Positions 7,378 to 16,421 are shown, counted from the first letter of the stretch. The stretch: 64,000 bases of DNA from TMP-86 sp964247385 (GCA_964247385.1 CAXTUB010000002.1:186001-250000); one strand, 5' to 3'. The notes: a model not told the origin generated them from the letters alone. Made by a program: numbers and translations.

Positions 7378-9624
7378 ATGGCAGCGCGTGACGTGATCAA
7401 CGAGCAACAACGGCTCATCGCCCTCCAGAGCTATCAAATTCTTGACACGGCGAGCGAGCCCGAATACGACGACATCGCTCAGATTGCCGCTCAAATCTGC
7501 GGCACACCGATCGCGCTCGTAAGCCTCGTGGACGCCTCGCGCCAATGGTTCAAGGCGGCCATAGGTCTCGATGCCAGGCAAACGCCACGAGGTATCGCAT
7601 TTTGTGCGCACGCCATCGAACAAACGGAAACTTTCATCGTCGAGGATGCTTCTCAGGATCCCCGGTTTACGAATAATCCTCTCGTCACTGACGACCCGAA
7701 CTTGCGCTTTTATGCCGGGGTGCCGTTAGTAACCCCGGACGGACACCCCCTGGGCACGCTGTGCGTGCTCGATCGCACCGCCAAGAAACTGACCCCGCGA
7801 CAAGAGATCTCGCTCCGAGCATTGGCGCGGCAGGTGGTGCGATTGCTCGAGCTGCGTCGATTCATCTTGCAGCAACGGATCGAGCGTCAACAACATGAAC
7901 ATCAGATGGCGGAGACACACGTCAATTTGCAGTACAGGGTGGAAGAGCGGACTGCCGAGCGAGACGCCGCTCGACTCAATGAATCGCAAGTGCGCACGGA
8001 CGCTGAACGGGTGAATATCGCCCTCGCCGCGGGGACCATCGTCGGAATTTGGGACTGGGACTTGGTGAATGACCAATTTACGGTAGATGAAGCTTTTGCG
8101 CGCAGCGTGGGCCTGGACTCAGAACGCTGCCGCGCGGGAATTCCGCTGCCCGAGATTTTCGAATTGGCGCATCCTGATGACCAAGCGGGCCTGAGCCAGG
8201 CGGTCAGTGCGGCTCTACAGCACGGCGGGCGTTATGCGCACGAGTATCGGATACGCCGATACGATGGCACCTACCGCTGGATCGAGGCCAATGGTCATGT
8301 TGAGCTCGGAGCAGATGACGCTGCGCGGCGCTTCTCCGGCGTGTTGCTTGATGTCGAGGAGCGGCGTGCCCTGAGGACAGAGCGCGATCGTGCCAACGCG
8401 GAGCTGCGCGCGATCAATGAGACTCTCGAGCAGCGAATCAACGAGCGCGCGGAAGAGTTCAAGAGTGTGGAAGAGGCTCTGCGTCAGTCGCAAAAGATGG
8501 AAGCCGTAGGCCAACTCACCGGGGGCCTGGCGCATGATTTCAACAATCTCTTGGCCGGTATCTCGGGAAGCCTTGAGCTCGTCCAACTGCGCTTAAGCCA
8601 AGGTCGGCTCAAGGATATCGAAAAATATGTGGTCGCCGCTCAAGGCGCCGCCAAACGCGCGAGTGCGTTGACGCATCGTCTCCTTGCATTTTCTCGTCGT
8701 CAAACGCTCTCGCCTAAAGCCACTGATGTCGATCAGCTCATTATGGGAATGCTGGATCTCATCCAACGAACCGCCGGACCGAGCATCCAAGTAAGAAACT
8801 CTTGTGCTCCCGGCCTTTGGCGCGCCTTGGTCGATCCTTCTCAACTCGAAAATGCGCTGCTGAATTTATGCATCAACTCCCGTGATGCGATGCCTCGCGG
8901 CGGAAAGATCACGATTGAGACCGGCAATTGCACGATCGATTGTGGCGCTGCCAAACAACTGGAATTGCCGGAGGGGCAGTATCTTTCATTGCGCGTCTCT
9001 GACACCGGCGTCGGAATGTCGCCCGCAGTGATCGCTAAAGCGTTCGATCCTTTTTTTACGACGAAGCCCACTGGCGAAGGTACTGGCCTTGGTCTATCGA
9101 TGATCTATGGCTTTGCCAAACAGTCGGGCGGCCAGGCGCGCATTGATTCAGAAGTCAATCGAGGCACAACGGTCTGCCTGTATTTGCCTCGACATCGAGG
9201 CAGGGCAGAGCTCGAGGTCGAAGCACTCAAGCCGATCGCCGCGCCCGCTGCAGCATTGGGTGAAACGATTTTGATTGTCGATGACGAGCCGACGGTGCGC
9301 ATGTTGATCAGTGATGTGCTCACGGACCTTGGCTATACCGTCATCGAAGCGGCGGACGGTGCGGGCGGCTTGCGAGTCCTTCAATCAGATATTCGCATCG
9401 ACCTGCTGATTACAGACGTGGGCTTGCCGGGCGGTATCAACGGAAGACAAATGGCTGATGCTGCGCGCGTCAACCGTCCAGACCTCAAGGTGCTATTCAT
9501 CACCGGATTTGCTGAGAATGCGCTGCTCACTGAAGGGCAACTGGAGCAGGGGATGGCGGTGCTTACCAAGCCTTTTGCGGTCGAAACGCTTACCGCGCGT
9601 ACGCGCGAGCTCATCGTCGCGTGA
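7378..9624 (+). CDS. Hybrid sensor histidine kinase (GAF-PAS-HisKA-HATPase-REC)
   Basis: Cytoplasmic two-component sensor with no membrane segment in 748 residues. GAF domain about 20-160 (FCAHAIEQTETFIVEDA, FYAGVPLVTPDGHPLGTLCVLD), coiled coil about 160-210, PAS about 212-328 (GIWDWDLVNDQF), a second helical linker, HisKA with phospho-acceptor His386 in GGLAHDFNNLLAGI, HATPase with N box ENALLNLCINSRDAM and G boxes DTGVGM and GTGLGLSM, then a receiver domain with Asp phosphosite D680 (LLITDVGLP) and Lys731. HDFNN-type kinases with a C-terminal receiver are commonly coupled to blue-light or redox sensing; here the ligand is unknown. No partner response regulator lies next to it. It follows a gene-poor stretch, so it may be accessory. 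Confidence 0.92.
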   Translation: MAARDVINEQQRLIALQSYQILDTASEPEYDDIAQIAAQICGTPIALVSLVDASRQWFKAAIGLDARQTPRGIAFCAHAIEQTETFIVEDASQDPRFTNNPLVTDDPNLRFYAGVPLVTPDGHPLGTLCVLDRTAKKLTPRQEISLRALARQVVRLLELRRFILQQRIERQQHEHQMAETHVNLQYRVEERTAERDAARLNESQVRTDAERVNIALAAGTIVGIWDWDLVNDQFTVDEAFARSVGLDSERCRAGIPLPEIFELAHPDDQAGLSQAVSAALQHGGRYAHEYRIRRYDGTYRWIEANGHVELGADDAARRFSGVLLDVEERRALRTERDRANAELRAINETLEQRINERAEEFKSVEEALRQSQKMEAVGQLTGGLAHDFNNLLAGISGSLELVQLRLSQGRLKDIEKYVVAAQGAAKRASALTHRLLAFSRRQTLSPKATDVDQLIMGMLDLIQRTAGPSIQVRNSCAPGLWRALVDPSQLENALLNLCINSRDAMPRGGKITIETGNCTIDCGAAKQLELPEGQYLSLRVSDTGVGMSPAVIAKAFDPFFTTKPTGEGTGLGLSMIYGFAKQSGGQARIDSEVNRGTTVCLYLPRHRGRAELEVEALKPIAAPAAALGETILIVDDEPTVRMLISDVLTDLGYTVIEAADGAGGLRVLQSDIRIDLLITDVGLPGGINGRQMADAARVNRPDLKVLFITGFAENALLTEGQLEQGMAVLTKPFAVETLTARTRELIVA

Positions 9625-9670
9625 TTATCCATACGCAAAGCCTTTGGCTAGCGCAGCGATTCGAAATAAA

Positions 9671-10387
9671 TCAGCTCTCGAAGAAGCCCATCTTCACGCC
9701 GGCGAGCTGCACGACATCATTGTCGTTGAGCCGCCGGGCCTGCGGGCCGATGGCAAGGCCATTGACTAACGGAAAGTCATTGTCCTTGCCGCTTTCGACA
9801 TGCACGATGAAGTAGCCTTCGGCGCGTCGGGTGATCGCGGCCACTTGAATGCCCGGGCGCCCGAGCGTAGTCAACGCCTTGGTGAGCTCGAGCTCGCGGC
9901 CTGCAAATGCTCCGGACAACACCTGAAGCTTCGCTTTCGGTAACGCAGCCGCGGTTTCCGGAACGCCGGCGCGCTTTGGCGCAACGGCTTTTGCCGCCTG
10001 ATCCACCGCCTGTCCCACACGGCGAACGCGATCTTCGCCCTGCGAGCTCGAAGAGATGACCATGGTCTTCTCGAACTCATCCTGCGCCGAATCGCCGTCT
10101 TGCGCGTCGACGAAACGCAGCTGGTGGTGACCCACCGTGATCACATCACCATGCTGCATGGCGTGCTTCTTGATGAGCTTGCCATTCACGTAGGTTCCGT
10201 TGGTGCTGTTCAAATCCTCGAGAAAGGAATCATTGAGGATATTGATGATGAGAGAGTGGTGCCCGCTGACTGCCGGGTTGTCGATGCGAATGTCGTTATC
10301 CGGAAGCCGGCCAATGGTGTATCGCTCCTTGTTCATGTTGTATTCGGCGAGGATCTGACCATCCAAGCTCAGCATCAGGCGTGCCAT
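9671..10387 (-). CDS. Double FHA-domain protein
   Basis: Phosphothreonine-binding protein, probably a substrate or adaptor of the Ser/Thr kinase encoded upstream in the same operon. In 238 residues the N-terminal FHA domain (1-95) is complete: YTIGRLPDNDIRIDNPAVSGHH and LEDLNSTNGTYVNGK supply the GR, SxxH and N-G-T residues. A linker of about 55 residues follows, then a second, degenerate FHA-like fold (about 150-238) containing TTLGRPGIQVAAITRR and PLVNG, in which the Ser-His pair is not conserved. Thr residues in the linker (KTMVISSSS) resemble FHA autophosphorylation targets. It ends the operon, 27 bp after the PP2C gene. Confidence 0.9.
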   Translation of the reverse strand: MARLMLSLDGQILAEYNMNKERYTIGRLPDNDIRIDNPAVSGHHSLIINILNDSFLEDLNSTNGTYVNGKLIKKHAMQHGDVITVGHHQLRFVDAQDGDSAQDEFEKTMVISSSSQGEDRVRRVGQAVDQAAKAVAPKRAGVPETAAALPKAKLQVLSGAFAGRELELTKALTTLGRPGIQVAAITRRAEGYFIVHVESGKDNDFPLVNGLAIGPQARRLNDNDVVQLAGVKMGFFES

Positions 10388-10414
10388 GCGATATCCCCTG
10401 TTCTTGAGAAAATC

Positions 10415-11239
10415 TCAACCAAACCAATTCAATATTCTGTCAAACATTCCACGGCGCGCGGGGAACGGTTCATCCACGTGCGCCATGATGACGGACACAT
10501 TGTCGCGGCCGCCATTATCGTTCGAGAGTTGGATCAGCTGCTTAGCAACAGTATCAAGATTAGCATTGAAGGTACTGATTGTTAAGTGAATGTCCTCGTC
10601 TTCAACCATGTCGGAGAGGCCATCGGAGCAGAGCACATAGTAGTCGCTCTTATGGACGGGCTCCTCGTGAATCTCCACTTCGACATTCTGCTCGACCCCA
10701 AGGGCTCGTGTAACATAATTTTTGTTGGTGGCGCGCTGCGCCTCTTCCTGTGAATAGAAGCCGCGATCCACCAGCTCCTGCAATAGCGAGTGATCCATGG
10801 TGAGCTGCTCGAAGCGGCTGTCGCGCAGCCGATAGAGGCGGGAATCCCCCACGTGCGCAATGGATACTTTGTTGTCGTGAAAAATACAGGCGACGACCGT
10901 GGTGCCCATGCCCTCGCACTGCGGCTGAGTTTTCGACGTGTGATAAATGATCTTGTTGGCGCGGTGAATGGCGTCGCGCAAAATGATGCTCGGCCGCGTC
11001 AGCCCGGTCTCCGGGTCAGAAGTGTCGAGCGGCTCGCGCAGCGCCGCCTCTTTGACGAGGCTGATGATGGTCTTGACGGCGATGCCGCTCGCGACCTCAC
11101 CCGCGTTATAGCCGCCCATGCCATCGGCCAGCACGAACAGGCCAATGTCGCTCTCCGATCCGATCATGTCCTCGTTGTGTTCGCGCACCTTGCCGGTATC
11201 CGTGAGCGCGACGCTCGTGATCTTGCCGCGCAAGCTCAT
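10415..11239 (-). CDS. PP2C-type Ser/Thr protein phosphatase
   Basis: Metal-dependent phosphatase that should reverse the action of the adjacent kinase. Family motifs are all visible: TDTGKVREHNED near the start, LADGMGG, GTTVVACIF, HVGDSRLYRLRD, TMDHSLLQELVDRG, LCSDGLSDMVEDEDI and GGRDNVSVIMAHV, with the metal-binding aspartates in DGMGG, CSDGLSD and GRDN. I place the start at ATG 11239 (MSLRGKITSV), which leaves a standard 274-residue domain. An upstream ATG at 11329 would overlap the kinase gene by 47 bp and add 30 residues with no family match. Order kinase, phosphatase, FHA suggests co-transcription. Confidence 0.93.
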   Translation of the reverse strand: MSLRGKITSVALTDTGKVREHNEDMIGSESDIGLFVLADGMGGYNAGEVASGIAVKTIISLVKEAALREPLDTSDPETGLTRPSIILRDAIHRANKIIYHTSKTQPQCEGMGTTVVACIFHDNKVSIAHVGDSRLYRLRDSRFEQLTMDHSLLQELVDRGFYSQEEAQRATNKNYVTRALGVEQNVEVEIHEEPVHKSDYYVLCSDGLSDMVEDEDIHLTISTFNANLDTVAKQLIQLSNDNGGRDNVSVIMAHVDEPFPARRGMFDRILNWFG

Positions 11240-11282
11240 CGCGGCGCGCTCAAACGCCGCCGTGGCATGCCCACGCCGTTCC

Positions 11283-12599
11283 TCACGGAGCGCCCATGGC
11301 CATTCGGCTGCGGCAGTCATTGAGCGCAAGCGCCATTTGCGCTCCAGAGTCGAAGCGCTCTTCTGGACGCTTGGCCAGAGCGCGATCGAGCACGTCTTGG
11401 ACGCAATCGGGAAGGTCGGGACGGATGGCTTTGATCGGCGGGTGAGGGGCTTCCGCGATCTGCTGCATGAGTCCGGTCATCGTGTCTGCGCGAAACGGCA
11501 ACTGGCCGGTCAAGAGTTGATACAGCGTACACCCGAGTGAGAATAAGTCTGAGGGCCCAGTCACAGTTCGGCCCTCGAGCTGCTCCGGCGACATGAACGA
11601 AGGGGTGCCGAGCACGATGCCCGTGCGGGTTGCACCGGCGTCGGTGAGCCGTGCAATGCCGAAGTCCGTGATCTTCAGGGCATCGCTGTCCGCGTGATAC
11701 ATGAGATTCGCCGGCTTGATGTCGCGATGCACGACTCCCTGCTTGTGCGCAAAGCCGAGCGCATCGGCGGTGCGTGCCACGAGCTCCACCACCTTGCGCG
11801 GCTCGAGCGCATTCGCAGGAGACACGAAGTCGCTCATGTGCCGGCCTTGCAGATATTCCATCGCGATGTAAGCGAGCCCCTGTTGCTCGCCCACGTCGTA
11901 AATCGTGACGATGTTCGGGTGATTCAGCCGGCCGGCAGTTTCGGCCTCGCGAAAGAAGCGCTTGCGCGCTTCCTCCAATTCGTTCTCGCTGAACTCGGTT
12001 GCAAGCGGGATCGCTTTGATGGCGACCAAGCGATTGATGGCCGGATCGCGGCCCAAATAGACCACCCCCATGGCGCCGCGGCCAATTTCTTTTTCCAGTT
12101 GAAATCGGCCGAGTCGCCCCGGGCCAACGCTGGCTCCCGAGATGTCTTCGGGCAAATCCGACTCTTTGCCATGGGCGGATGCCGTGGACGGCGCCGCGCC
12201 GCGCGCCGCTTGAGACTTGGCTGATTGCTCGGCATCGAGTAATGCCGCAAGGCGCTGCGACACGTCGCGATAGCCCGCATCGAACCGCGCCAAATGGCGA
12301 TAGACCGCGGTGGCATGCACGCGGCGCCCGCGATGCTCGAGCTGGCTGCCGAGATCATACAAATCGCCCATGACATGGGTGTCCGCCGGCTTGGCTTTGA
12401 GCTCGGCAAACCTCTGCTCGAAATTGTCGAGCAGACGGCCGGTGTCGATGTACGCGCGCGGCGGATCGGCATGCGCATCCGGCGGCTTGGCGCGGCGCGC
12501 GAAGCGCGCGAGCAATAGGAAAATGAGCACAGCTGCTGCGCCCGCAGCGATCCATATTATCCAATGCATGCCGTGCGATTCACTCCCCGCGTCGCGCAT
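11283..12599 (-). CDS. Membrane-anchored Hanks-type Ser/Thr protein kinase
   Basis: Eukaryotic-like kinase of 438 residues. One membrane helix at about 12-32 (WIIWIAAGAAAVLIFLLLA) is followed by basic residues (ARFARRAK), so the rest should be cytoplasmic. Residues 45-130 are helical, perhaps TPR-like. The kinase domain, about 166-430, has the glycine loop GRGAMGVVYLG, the ATP lysine K195 in VAIK, HRDIKPAN with catalytic D293, DFG with D312, and GTPSFMSPEQ. The kinase lies C-terminal to the membrane helix, the reverse of PknB-type enzymes, and there is no extracellular sensor such as PASTA. An ATG at 12569 is an alternative start. First gene of the kinase-PP2C-FHA operon. Confidence 0.94.
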   Translation of the reverse strand: MRDAGSESHGMHWIIWIAAGAAAVLIFLLLARFARRAKPPDAHADPPRAYIDTGRLLDNFEQRFAELKAKPADTHVMGDLYDLGSQLEHRGRRVHATAVYRHLARFDAGYRDVSQRLAALLDAEQSAKSQAARGAAPSTASAHGKESDLPEDISGASVGPGRLGRFQLEKEIGRGAMGVVYLGRDPAINRLVAIKAIPLATEFSENELEEARKRFFREAETAGRLNHPNIVTIYDVGEQQGLAYIAMEYLQGRHMSDFVSPANALEPRKVVELVARTADALGFAHKQGVVHRDIKPANLMYHADSDALKITDFGIARLTDAGATRTGIVLGTPSFMSPEQLEGRTVTGPSDLFSLGCTLYQLLTGQLPFRADTMTGLMQQIAEAPHPPIKAIRPDLPDCVQDVLDRALAKRPEERFDSGAQMALALNDCRSRMAMGAP

Positions 12600-12660
12600 G
12601 CGGAAAAATTACGCTTACGCCGTGCCCGCGTAACGCCGCATGAAGGCTCCGAGGGGCCAA

Positions 12661-12666
12661 AGTATA
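12661..12666 (-). promoter_or_regulatory. Possible -10 box of the kinase-phosphatase-FHA operon
   Basis: On the minus strand TATACT (five of six -10 matches) lies about 60 bp before the kinase ATG. No convincing -35 is seen at the right spacing, so an activator or an alternative sigma factor may be involved. Low confidence. Confidence 0.3.
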
Positions 12667-12760
12667 GGGGAGAGAAGCGGCCGCGCACACCCGGTTGTGA
12701 CGAGCGCACCGAGCAGGGCCCGGCGATGAACCCGTGAAGGGTGTGCACGGCGGACGCGGA

Positions 12761-14083
12761 TCAGGTGGCTTGTGCGTCGGAGGCCGCGCTCTCCTCGTCG
12801 ATCTCTTGTTTGGGGGGTTCCGGCGGCCTGAGTCTCACCGTCTTGATGGCATGATCGGCGACTTGTACGACTTCCAGTGTGTAATCGGCGAGCTTGAGTG
12901 TCGTGCCGGCTTCCGGAATGGTTTCCAAAAATTCCACGATGAGTCCGCTCAAAGTCTTGGGTCCCGTGGTCGGCAGGCTCCATTGCATCGCGCGATTCAG
13001 CGCGCGCACGCTGGCGCTGCCGTTCACGAGAAAACTTCCGTCGGCATCGCTATGCACATCGCGATGCACACGCTGCGCGGGGTCCGCCGTGAACTCGCCG
13101 ACGATCTCCTCGAGAATGTCTTCGAGCGTGACCAACCCCTGAATGTCGCCGTATTCGTCCACGACGAATGCCATGCGGCGGCGGTCGCGCTGAAAATTCA
13201 GCAGCTGCGCGTTCAGGGTGGTGCCGAAGGGCACGAAATACGCATCCCGCGCCAGCGCGGTCTGCACCAGCGATTCGTTGGTCAGGCGGCCGCGCGCGAG
13301 CTCATGCACGATGCGCTTGACGTGGCACACGCCAATGATTTTGTCGATTTCGCCCTCATACAGCGGCAGCCGGGTATGTTGGGTCTGCCGCAGCGTCTCC
13401 AAAATGGCTTCCCAATCCTCCTCGATGTCGATGCCGACGATCTCGTTTCGCGGCACCATGATGTCCTCGACACGGATTTTCTCGAGATCCAAAATGCTCA
13501 CCAGCATTTGCTGGTGGCGCTGCGGAATCATGGCGCCGGCTTCCGCCACGACGGTACGGAGCTCTTCGCTGCTGAGCGCATGCGATGCCGTGCTGGGCGC
13601 AACGCCGAAGATCCGCAGCACCGCATTCGCCAACAAATTGGTCGCCCATACGAAGGGATAGAGCACGACCAGCAACGCCGCATAGACGAAGGATGCGGGC
13701 AACGCGAGCCGCTCGGGCTGGAGCGCGCCGAAAGTCTTGGGTGCGACTTCACAAAACACGAGCGTGACGATGGTGAGCGCGACGGCGCTCATCACCACCC
13801 ACAAATCGCCTCCCATACGCAACGCCGCCACGCTTGCAAGCATGGGTGCGGTCACATTCACCAGCGTGCTCAGCAACAGCACGAGGCCGATGAGCCGATC
13901 GGGCGTTGCGAGAAGGCGCTCGGCCAGACGCGAGGCGCGATGTCCCGCTTGCGCGCGATGCCGCAGCCGATAGCGGTTCATGCTCATCAGCGCCGTCTCG
14001 CTGCCGTTCAGAAAAGCCGAGATCAACAGCAGCACGCCGAGAGCGATCAAAATGCTGGAAGTCGGGTTGGCGTCGTGACCCAT
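12761..14083 (-). CDS. corB: CNNM/CorC-family membrane protein (CorB/YfjD-like)
   Basis: Inner-membrane DUF21 (CNNM) protein linked in this family to magnesium or cobalt efflux. With the ATG at 14083 (MGHDANPTSS) it has 440 residues. Membrane helices within about 10-185 include ILIALGVLLLISAFLNGSE and ALTIVTLVFCEVAPKTFG; a CBS pair follows (about 205-335; VEDIMVPRNEIVGID, MAFVVDEYGDIQGLVTLEDILEEIVG), then the CorC_HlyC domain (about 350-430). The open frame extends upstream to 14275, but that part overlaps ypjD and looks spurious. The neighbours ypjD and ffh are the same as for E. coli yfjD. Confidence 0.9.
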   Translation of the reverse strand: MGHDANPTSSILIALGVLLLISAFLNGSETALMSMNRYRLRHRAQAGHRASRLAERLLATPDRLIGLVLLLSTLVNVTAPMLASVAALRMGGDLWVVMSAVALTIVTLVFCEVAPKTFGALQPERLALPASFVYAALLVVLYPFVWATNLLANAVLRIFGVAPSTASHALSSEELRTVVAEAGAMIPQRHQQMLVSILDLEKIRVEDIMVPRNEIVGIDIEEDWEAILETLRQTQHTRLPLYEGEIDKIIGVCHVKRIVHELARGRLTNESLVQTALARDAYFVPFGTTLNAQLLNFQRDRRRMAFVVDEYGDIQGLVTLEDILEEIVGEFTADPAQRVHRDVHSDADGSFLVNGSASVRALNRAMQWSLPTTGPKTLSGLIVEFLETIPEAGTTLKLADYTLEVVQVADHAIKTVRLRPPEPPKQEIDEESAASDAQAT

Positions 14084-14138
14084 CAGTGTCTTTACCTTAC
14101 GTAATCGACTCAGCGAGCTTTGGAGGGGTGCGAGACGG

Positions 14139-14930
14139 TCATCCCCAGTGACGGCCCAGTAAAGATTCGAGCACGAACTTCGAGCCGAAATAGGCCAGTG
14201 CGAGCAAGCCGAAACCGATGAGAGTCCAGCGCACGGCAGGGCGGCCGCGCCACCCGAAGCGGATGCGCCCGGCAAGTAGAACCGCGAACAAAAGCCACGC
14301 GATCACGGAGAGAACCGTCTTGTGCACCAGGTGCTGAGCAAACAGATTGGTGACGAAGATGAAACCGGTCAGGAGCGACAGCGTGAGCAGAATCTCGCCG
14401 CAGCCGATCAGGCGGAACATGATGCTTTCGAGCGAATCGAGAGGTGGCAGCGCCGGCGGCAGGTCGAGCACGCGGCGAGTGCGCAAGCGCCGGTCCAGAA
14501 TGACGATGAGCACGGCCGTAACCGCCGCCGCAAAGAACAAGGCGGCAGCACCCATGGACAACACGATGTGCGCCGTCAGCTCCCAGCTTGGCGGAGCGCT
14601 ATCGATGACACTCGAGCGCCCACGCGTGAATGCCGCGCCGACGGCGGCGCTCGCGATGAGAAGCGAGCCAATAGCGCGGTTGCGCCGCTCGATGGCCACC
14701 ACGGCGCCAAGCACGCCCAGCGTCCAGCCGAGCATCGAAATTGCAAGCCACAGATCGATCGAGTACAGGCCGTAGACATGCAGCGTGTGCGCAAGCGCAA
14801 CACTGTGATCGAGCACTGCAAACGCCATGCACACCGAGGCCAATGCGGCGAGACGCGCAGAGCGGACACTCTTCCACAAACACCAAGCGCCAAGCGCGTA
14901 CAAAAAGACTGCGATGAAAGCCACGTGCAC
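14139..14930 (-). CDS. ypjD: Inner-membrane CcsA/YpjD-family protein
   Basis: Polytopic protein of 263 residues with about eight hydrophobic segments and the cytochrome-c-assembly (CcsA-like) fold. His residues in ALAHTLHVYG and TAHIVLSMGAA could bind haem or ions, but the tryptophan-rich WWD motif of true haem handlers is absent. The biochemical role is not established; in E. coli the neighbour pair ypjD-yfjD has been linked to cobalt/magnesium resistance (CorE/CorB). It lies upstream of corB on the same strand and is divergent from ffh across 54 bp. Confidence 0.85.
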   Translation of the reverse strand: MHVAFIAVFLYALGAWCLWKSVRSARLAALASVCMAFAVLDHSVALAHTLHVYGLYSIDLWLAISMLGWTLGVLGAVVAIERRNRAIGSLLIASAAVGAAFTRGRSSVIDSAPPSWELTAHIVLSMGAAALFFAAAVTAVLIVILDRRLRTRRVLDLPPALPPLDSLESIMFRLIGCGEILLTLSLLTGFIFVTNLFAQHLVHKTVLSVIAWLLFAVLLAGRIRFGWRGRPAVRWTLIGFGLLALAYFGSKFVLESLLGRHWG

Positions 14931-14971
14931 GATGAATCATGACATACCGCAACCGGCCGGTGGCGACGCTC

Positions 14972-14977
14972 TATAAT
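14972..14977 (+). promoter_or_regulatory. Perfect -10 box (TATAAT) directly before ffh
   Basis: TATAAT at 14972-14977 matches the sigma70 -10 consensus at all six positions. Counting 7-8 nt on puts the transcription start at 14984-14985, the A of the ATG that begins the canonical Ffh sequence, so the mRNA could be leaderless or nearly so. No good -35 is seen 16-18 bp upstream. Confidence 0.5.
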
Positions 14978-14984
14978 GACGCCT

Positions 14985-16358
14985 ATGTTCGATCGACTGA
15001 CCGAGCGGCTCTCACAGGCCGTGAACTCCTTGACCGGCCGCGGCCGTCTGAGCGAGGAAAATATCGCCGACACCGTGCGTCAAGTGCGGCTCGCCTTGCT
15101 CGAGGCCGACGTCGCGCTGCCGGTGGTCAAGCAATTCACCGAGGTCGTGCGCGAGCGTGCCATGGGTATCGAGGTCATGAAAAGCCTCACGCCTGGCCAA
15201 GCCTTCATCAAAGTGGTTTTCGATGAGCTCAAACAGGTCATGGGCGAGCCGAGTCAGGGGCTCAACCTGCGCGCGCAACGTCCCGTCGTCGTGCTGTTGG
15301 CGGGTTTGCAAGGCGCGGGCAAAACGACCTCGGCGGGAAAAATCGCGCATTGGCTGCGGGTCAAGCAGGACAAGAAAGTGCTCTTGTGTAGCACGGACGT
15401 GTATCGGCCGGCGGCCATCCTGCAATTGAAAACGCTCGCCGATCAAGTGGGCGCGGGGTTTTCGCCTGCAGAGGCGAACGAAGCGCCGGTCGACATTGCG
15501 CGCCGAGCGCTGGCCGAGGCACGCAGCCGCGCGTTCGACGTGCTGCTGCTCGACACCGCGGGCCGGCTGCACATCGATGAGGAGATGATGAACGAAGTGC
15601 GCGCGATCGACCGTGAAACGTCTCCTCATGAGCGTCTTTTCGTGGTCGACAGCATGGCGGGCCAGGAGGCGGTCAACTCTGCGCGAGCTTTCAACGAGGC
15701 CTTGAATCTCACCGGCATCGTGCTCACCAAAGCGGACGGCGACGCGCGGGGGGGAGCGGCGCTCTCGGTTCGTCGCGTCACCGGCCAGCCCATCGTGTTC
15801 GTCGGCGTAGGCGAAAAGCTCGAGGCGCTCGAGCTCTTTCAGCCCGAGCGCATTGCCTCACGCATCTTGGGCATGGGCGATGTGTTGAGTTTGGTCGAGC
15901 AAGTGCAAGAGCATGCCGACCTTGAAAAGGCTGACAAGCTTGCGAAGAAATTGCAAAAGGGCAAGTCGTTCGATCTTGCGGATTTGCGCGACCAACTGTC
16001 GCAGATCGGTCAACTCGGTGGGATGTCGGCCTTGCTCGATAAGCTTCCCGCCCAGCTCCAAGCGAACGCTGCGGGCGCCGCCAGCCAAGTCAACGAAAAA
16101 AGCATTCGGCGGCAAATCGGCATCATCGATTCGATGACGCCGCGCGAGCGGCGCCGACCCGAGCTCATCGACAATTCGCGCAAGCGGCGCATCGCAAATG
16201 GCGCCGGCGTTCAAATCGGCGAAGTCAATCGCCTCCTCAAACAGTTCGACCAGATGCAGAAAACCATGAAGAAGTTCATGCGAAGCGGCGCCATGAAAAA
16301 TATGCTGCGCGGCATGGCGGCGAGCCTGCCGCCCCGCTTCGGCGGCAAGCCGCATTGA
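14985..16358 (+). CDS. ffh: Signal recognition particle protein Ffh (SRP54)
   Basis: GTPase that binds signal sequences of nascent inner-membrane proteins with the 4.5S RNA, encoded at 40.2 kb in this window. I start at ATG 14985 because MFDRLTERLSQAV matches the usual N terminus; an ATG at 14976 would add three residues and lie inside the -10 box. The 457 residues hold the N domain (1-85), the G domain with GLQGAGKTT, DTAGRLHIDEEMM and TKADGDARGG, and the M domain (from about 300), which carries the RNA-binding segment near SMTPRERRRPELI and the Met-rich end (QMQKTMKKFMRSGAMKNMLR). Confidence 0.97.
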   Translation: MFDRLTERLSQAVNSLTGRGRLSEENIADTVRQVRLALLEADVALPVVKQFTEVVRERAMGIEVMKSLTPGQAFIKVVFDELKQVMGEPSQGLNLRAQRPVVVLLAGLQGAGKTTSAGKIAHWLRVKQDKKVLLCSTDVYRPAAILQLKTLADQVGAGFSPAEANEAPVDIARRALAEARSRAFDVLLLDTAGRLHIDEEMMNEVRAIDRETSPHERLFVVDSMAGQEAVNSARAFNEALNLTGIVLTKADGDARGGAALSVRRVTGQPIVFVGVGEKLEALELFQPERIASRILGMGDVLSLVEQVQEHADLEKADKLAKKLQKGKSFDLADLRDQLSQIGQLGGMSALLDKLPAQLQANAAGAASQVNEKSIRRQIGIIDSMTPRERRRPELIDNSRKRRIANGAGVQIGEVNRLLKQFDQMQKTMKKFMRSGAMKNMLRGMAASLPPRFGGKPH

Positions 16359-16399
16359 GGCCTGCGTGATCCGAAGTCAAACGAGGCCGCGCATTCGGG

Positions 16400-16421
16400 G
16401 CGGATTTCCTTTAGAATCCGC
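16400..16421 (+). promoter_or_regulatory. Inverted repeat and TAGAAT box before rpsP
   Basis: GCGGATT (16400-16406) and AATCCGC (16415-16421) are perfect 7-bp inverted repeats. The loop and right arm contain TAGAAT (16412-16417), a five-of-six -10 match 29 bp before the rpsP ATG. It may be the rpsP operon promoter, the ffh terminator, or both. Confidence 0.4.

Noticed and set aside
12734..14104. 456-residue plus-strand open frame
   Set aside because: Antisense shadow of corB; His/Arg-rich translation without domains.
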